64,000 bases of DNA from Leptolyngbya sp. NIES-2104 (GTDB lineage: Bacteria; Cyanobacteriota; Cyanobacteriia; Leptolyngbyales; Leptolyngbyaceae), in contig NZ_BBWW01000001.1 in NCBI RefSeq assembly GCF_001485215.1, positions 248,001-312,000 on the forward strand. The letters are read 5' to 3'. The notes under the pieces are model-generated. The model had not been told where the DNA came from and ran no database searches. It was given only the letters and a program-made list of their open reading frames with translations. Shown here in pieces: positions 63,240 to 64,000 of the stretch. Every line of letters starts with the position of its first letter. Position 1 is the first letter of the stretch. Both the position numbers and the translations under genes were made by a program.

Positions 63240-63764
63240 ATGCAAATTCTTAGACATCCTGAAGCGACCGATCGCTCTGATGATCCGCGCAATAAAGAGG
63301 TAATTTTCCCCGCTTACGATATTCAAAATGGCAACCTTGCAACGCCGATTAATGCGTCTCCGCTGGTGCGTTCTTATATCAATGCACTTCCAGCGTACCG
63401 GGAAGGTCTTTCCCCGTTGCGGCGTGGTCTAGAAGTTGGCTTAGCTCACGGCTACTGGATTATCGGACCGTTTGCGAAACTGGGTCCATTACGCGATACA
63501 GACTTGGCAAACTTGGCAGGATTGCTCTCTACGATCGGGCTAATCATCATCTCGACGCTTTCAATCTCGCTCTACGGCGCAAGTAATCCTCCGGCTCCGA
63601 TGACCACGATTACGACTCCGAATCCGCCCGCAGAACTCAAAACCGGACATGGTTGGAATGAGTACGCGGCTGGCTTTTTGGTGGGTGGCATTGGTGGTGC
63701 AGCATTAGCTTACTTCTTGCTAACAAACCTTGCATTGTTCAAGAACTTTGCAAGTGGCTTGTAA
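63240..63764 (+). CDS. psaL: Photosystem I reaction center subunit XI
   Basis: 174-residue thylakoid membrane protein that forms the centre of PSI trimers. Recognisable text: NGNLATPINASPLVRSYINA, GLEVGLAHGYWIIGPFAKLG, LSTIGLIIISTLSISLYG and the closing AAGFLVGGIGGAALAYFLL. The usual neighbour psaI is not seen in the window. Ribosome site AAAAGGAC is eight to ten bases before the ATG. A hairpin terminates it. Confidence 0.96.
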   Translation: MQILRHPEATDRSDDPRNKEVIFPAYDIQNGNLATPINASPLVRSYINALPAYREGLSPLRRGLEVGLAHGYWIIGPFAKLGPLRDTDLANLAGLLSTIGLIIISTLSISLYGASNPPAPMTTITTPNPPAELKTGHGWNEYAAGFLVGGIGGAALAYFLLTNLALFKNFASGL

Positions 63765-63774
63765 TTGATTCAGT

Positions 63775-63797
63775 GGAGCGGGCATCTTGCCTGCTCC
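63775..63797. terminator. Hairpin after psaL, 'GGCATCTTGCCTG' repeat
   Basis: Stem GGAGCGGGCA / TGCCTGCTCC with a TCT loop, eleven bases after the psaL stop. Same short palindrome as at 33819-33871. No long T run, so a mixed repeat/terminator role. Confidence 0.55.
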
Positions 63798-63803
63798 CTA
63801 AAG

Positions 63804-64000
63804 TCATTGCAACTGGAATTGATGCAATTTATTCTGTGCTAACACCAAATACCGCTGAGTCATATCGGAAAAGACCGCTTCAGAAAGTTGAGTGTCATCA
63901 AGTCTGGCACCCAGAACGCGGACATTGCTGAGATTCGATCGCGTTAAATTTGCCCGACTCAGATTTGTCGATTGCAGATTCGCACTGTGCAAAAAAGCCG
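63804..64000 (-). CDS. Pentapeptide repeat protein, C-terminal end
   Basis: Only the last 65 codons are in the window; the frame is open to the window edge, so the gene begins to the right. The repeats are visible with the central Leu or Phe every five residues (ANLQS, TNLSR, ANLTR, SNLSN, ARLDD), as in the right-handed quadrilateral helix of this family. The last 20 residues (RYLVLAQNKLHQFQLQ) are outside the repeats. These proteins are abundant in cyanobacteria; no function is assigned. Confidence 0.85.
   Translation of the reverse strand, partial: AFLHSANLQSTNLSRANLTRSNLSNVRVLGARLDDTQLSEAVFSDMTQRYLVLAQNKLHQFQLQ

Overview
This is a chromosomal window from a cyanobacterium, most likely a filamentous Leptolyngbya-like lineage. 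The evidence is the very frequent GCGATCGC (HIP1-type) octamer, a photosystem I gene (psaL), an rpsO-PAM68 pair, a cyanoexosortase A locus with an HpsJ-like protein, a 'low-complexity tail' membrane protein, and several STRR-type heptamer repeats. The genus is an inference. There are no rRNA genes, CRISPR arrays or intact insertion sequences. One tRNA (Lys, CTT) is present.

Region by region. 1-3560: end of an STM4011-family radical SAM gene, then two paralogous HEAT-like proteins and a TIM-barrel protein with distant DUF692 resemblance, with overlapping ends; this is the best candidate for an undescribed peptide or protein modification system. 3561-6914: gnd and a short RecQ helicase. 6990-13689: a likely stress cassette (membrane-tailed SDR, DUF6335 acidic protein, a DJ-1/PfpI-ferritin-like fusion, a membrane SRPBCC protein, and two tandem zinc alcohol dehydrogenases around a small secreted helical protein). 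13697-17235: response regulator, small SLH protein, oligopeptidase and cupin. 17556-22191: two unknown secreted proteins, then cyanoexosortase A, its associated protein and an HpsJ-like protein. 22305-35334: mostly housekeeping genes, including thrC, an RND efflux pair, a GH13 amylase-like enzyme, rpsO-PAM68, aroF and an amidase.

35452-43193 holds an MFS carrier, thiL, a decayed HigA-type antitoxin, tRNA-Lys, two cobalamin genes (cbiET, cobK), bioA, a hypothetical protein and a Uma2 protein. Three convergent gene pairs here overlap tail to tail. 43241-53961 is a minus-strand polysaccharide or lipid-linked glycan cluster: GT2, GT4, HlyD adaptor, TPR membrane protein, a giant GT39 with a jelly-roll-like exodomain, a YbhN-type membrane protein and a secreted alpha/alpha-toroid protein. 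53962-55200 has no convincing gene. 55201-58651 is a MacAB-like exporter, followed by a MazF toxin-antitoxin pair, fumC, DUF790, a NucA-type nuclease, psaL and the start of a pentapeptide-repeat gene.

Running through the window is a family of roughly 200 bp palindromic repeats (five long copies and two shortened ones). They have nested inverted repeats and two internal hairpins whose stems are kept while their sequence changes. All seven lie at the 3' ends of genes, and in one case the repeat supplies the stop codon. I regard this family as the clearest unexplained structure in the window.
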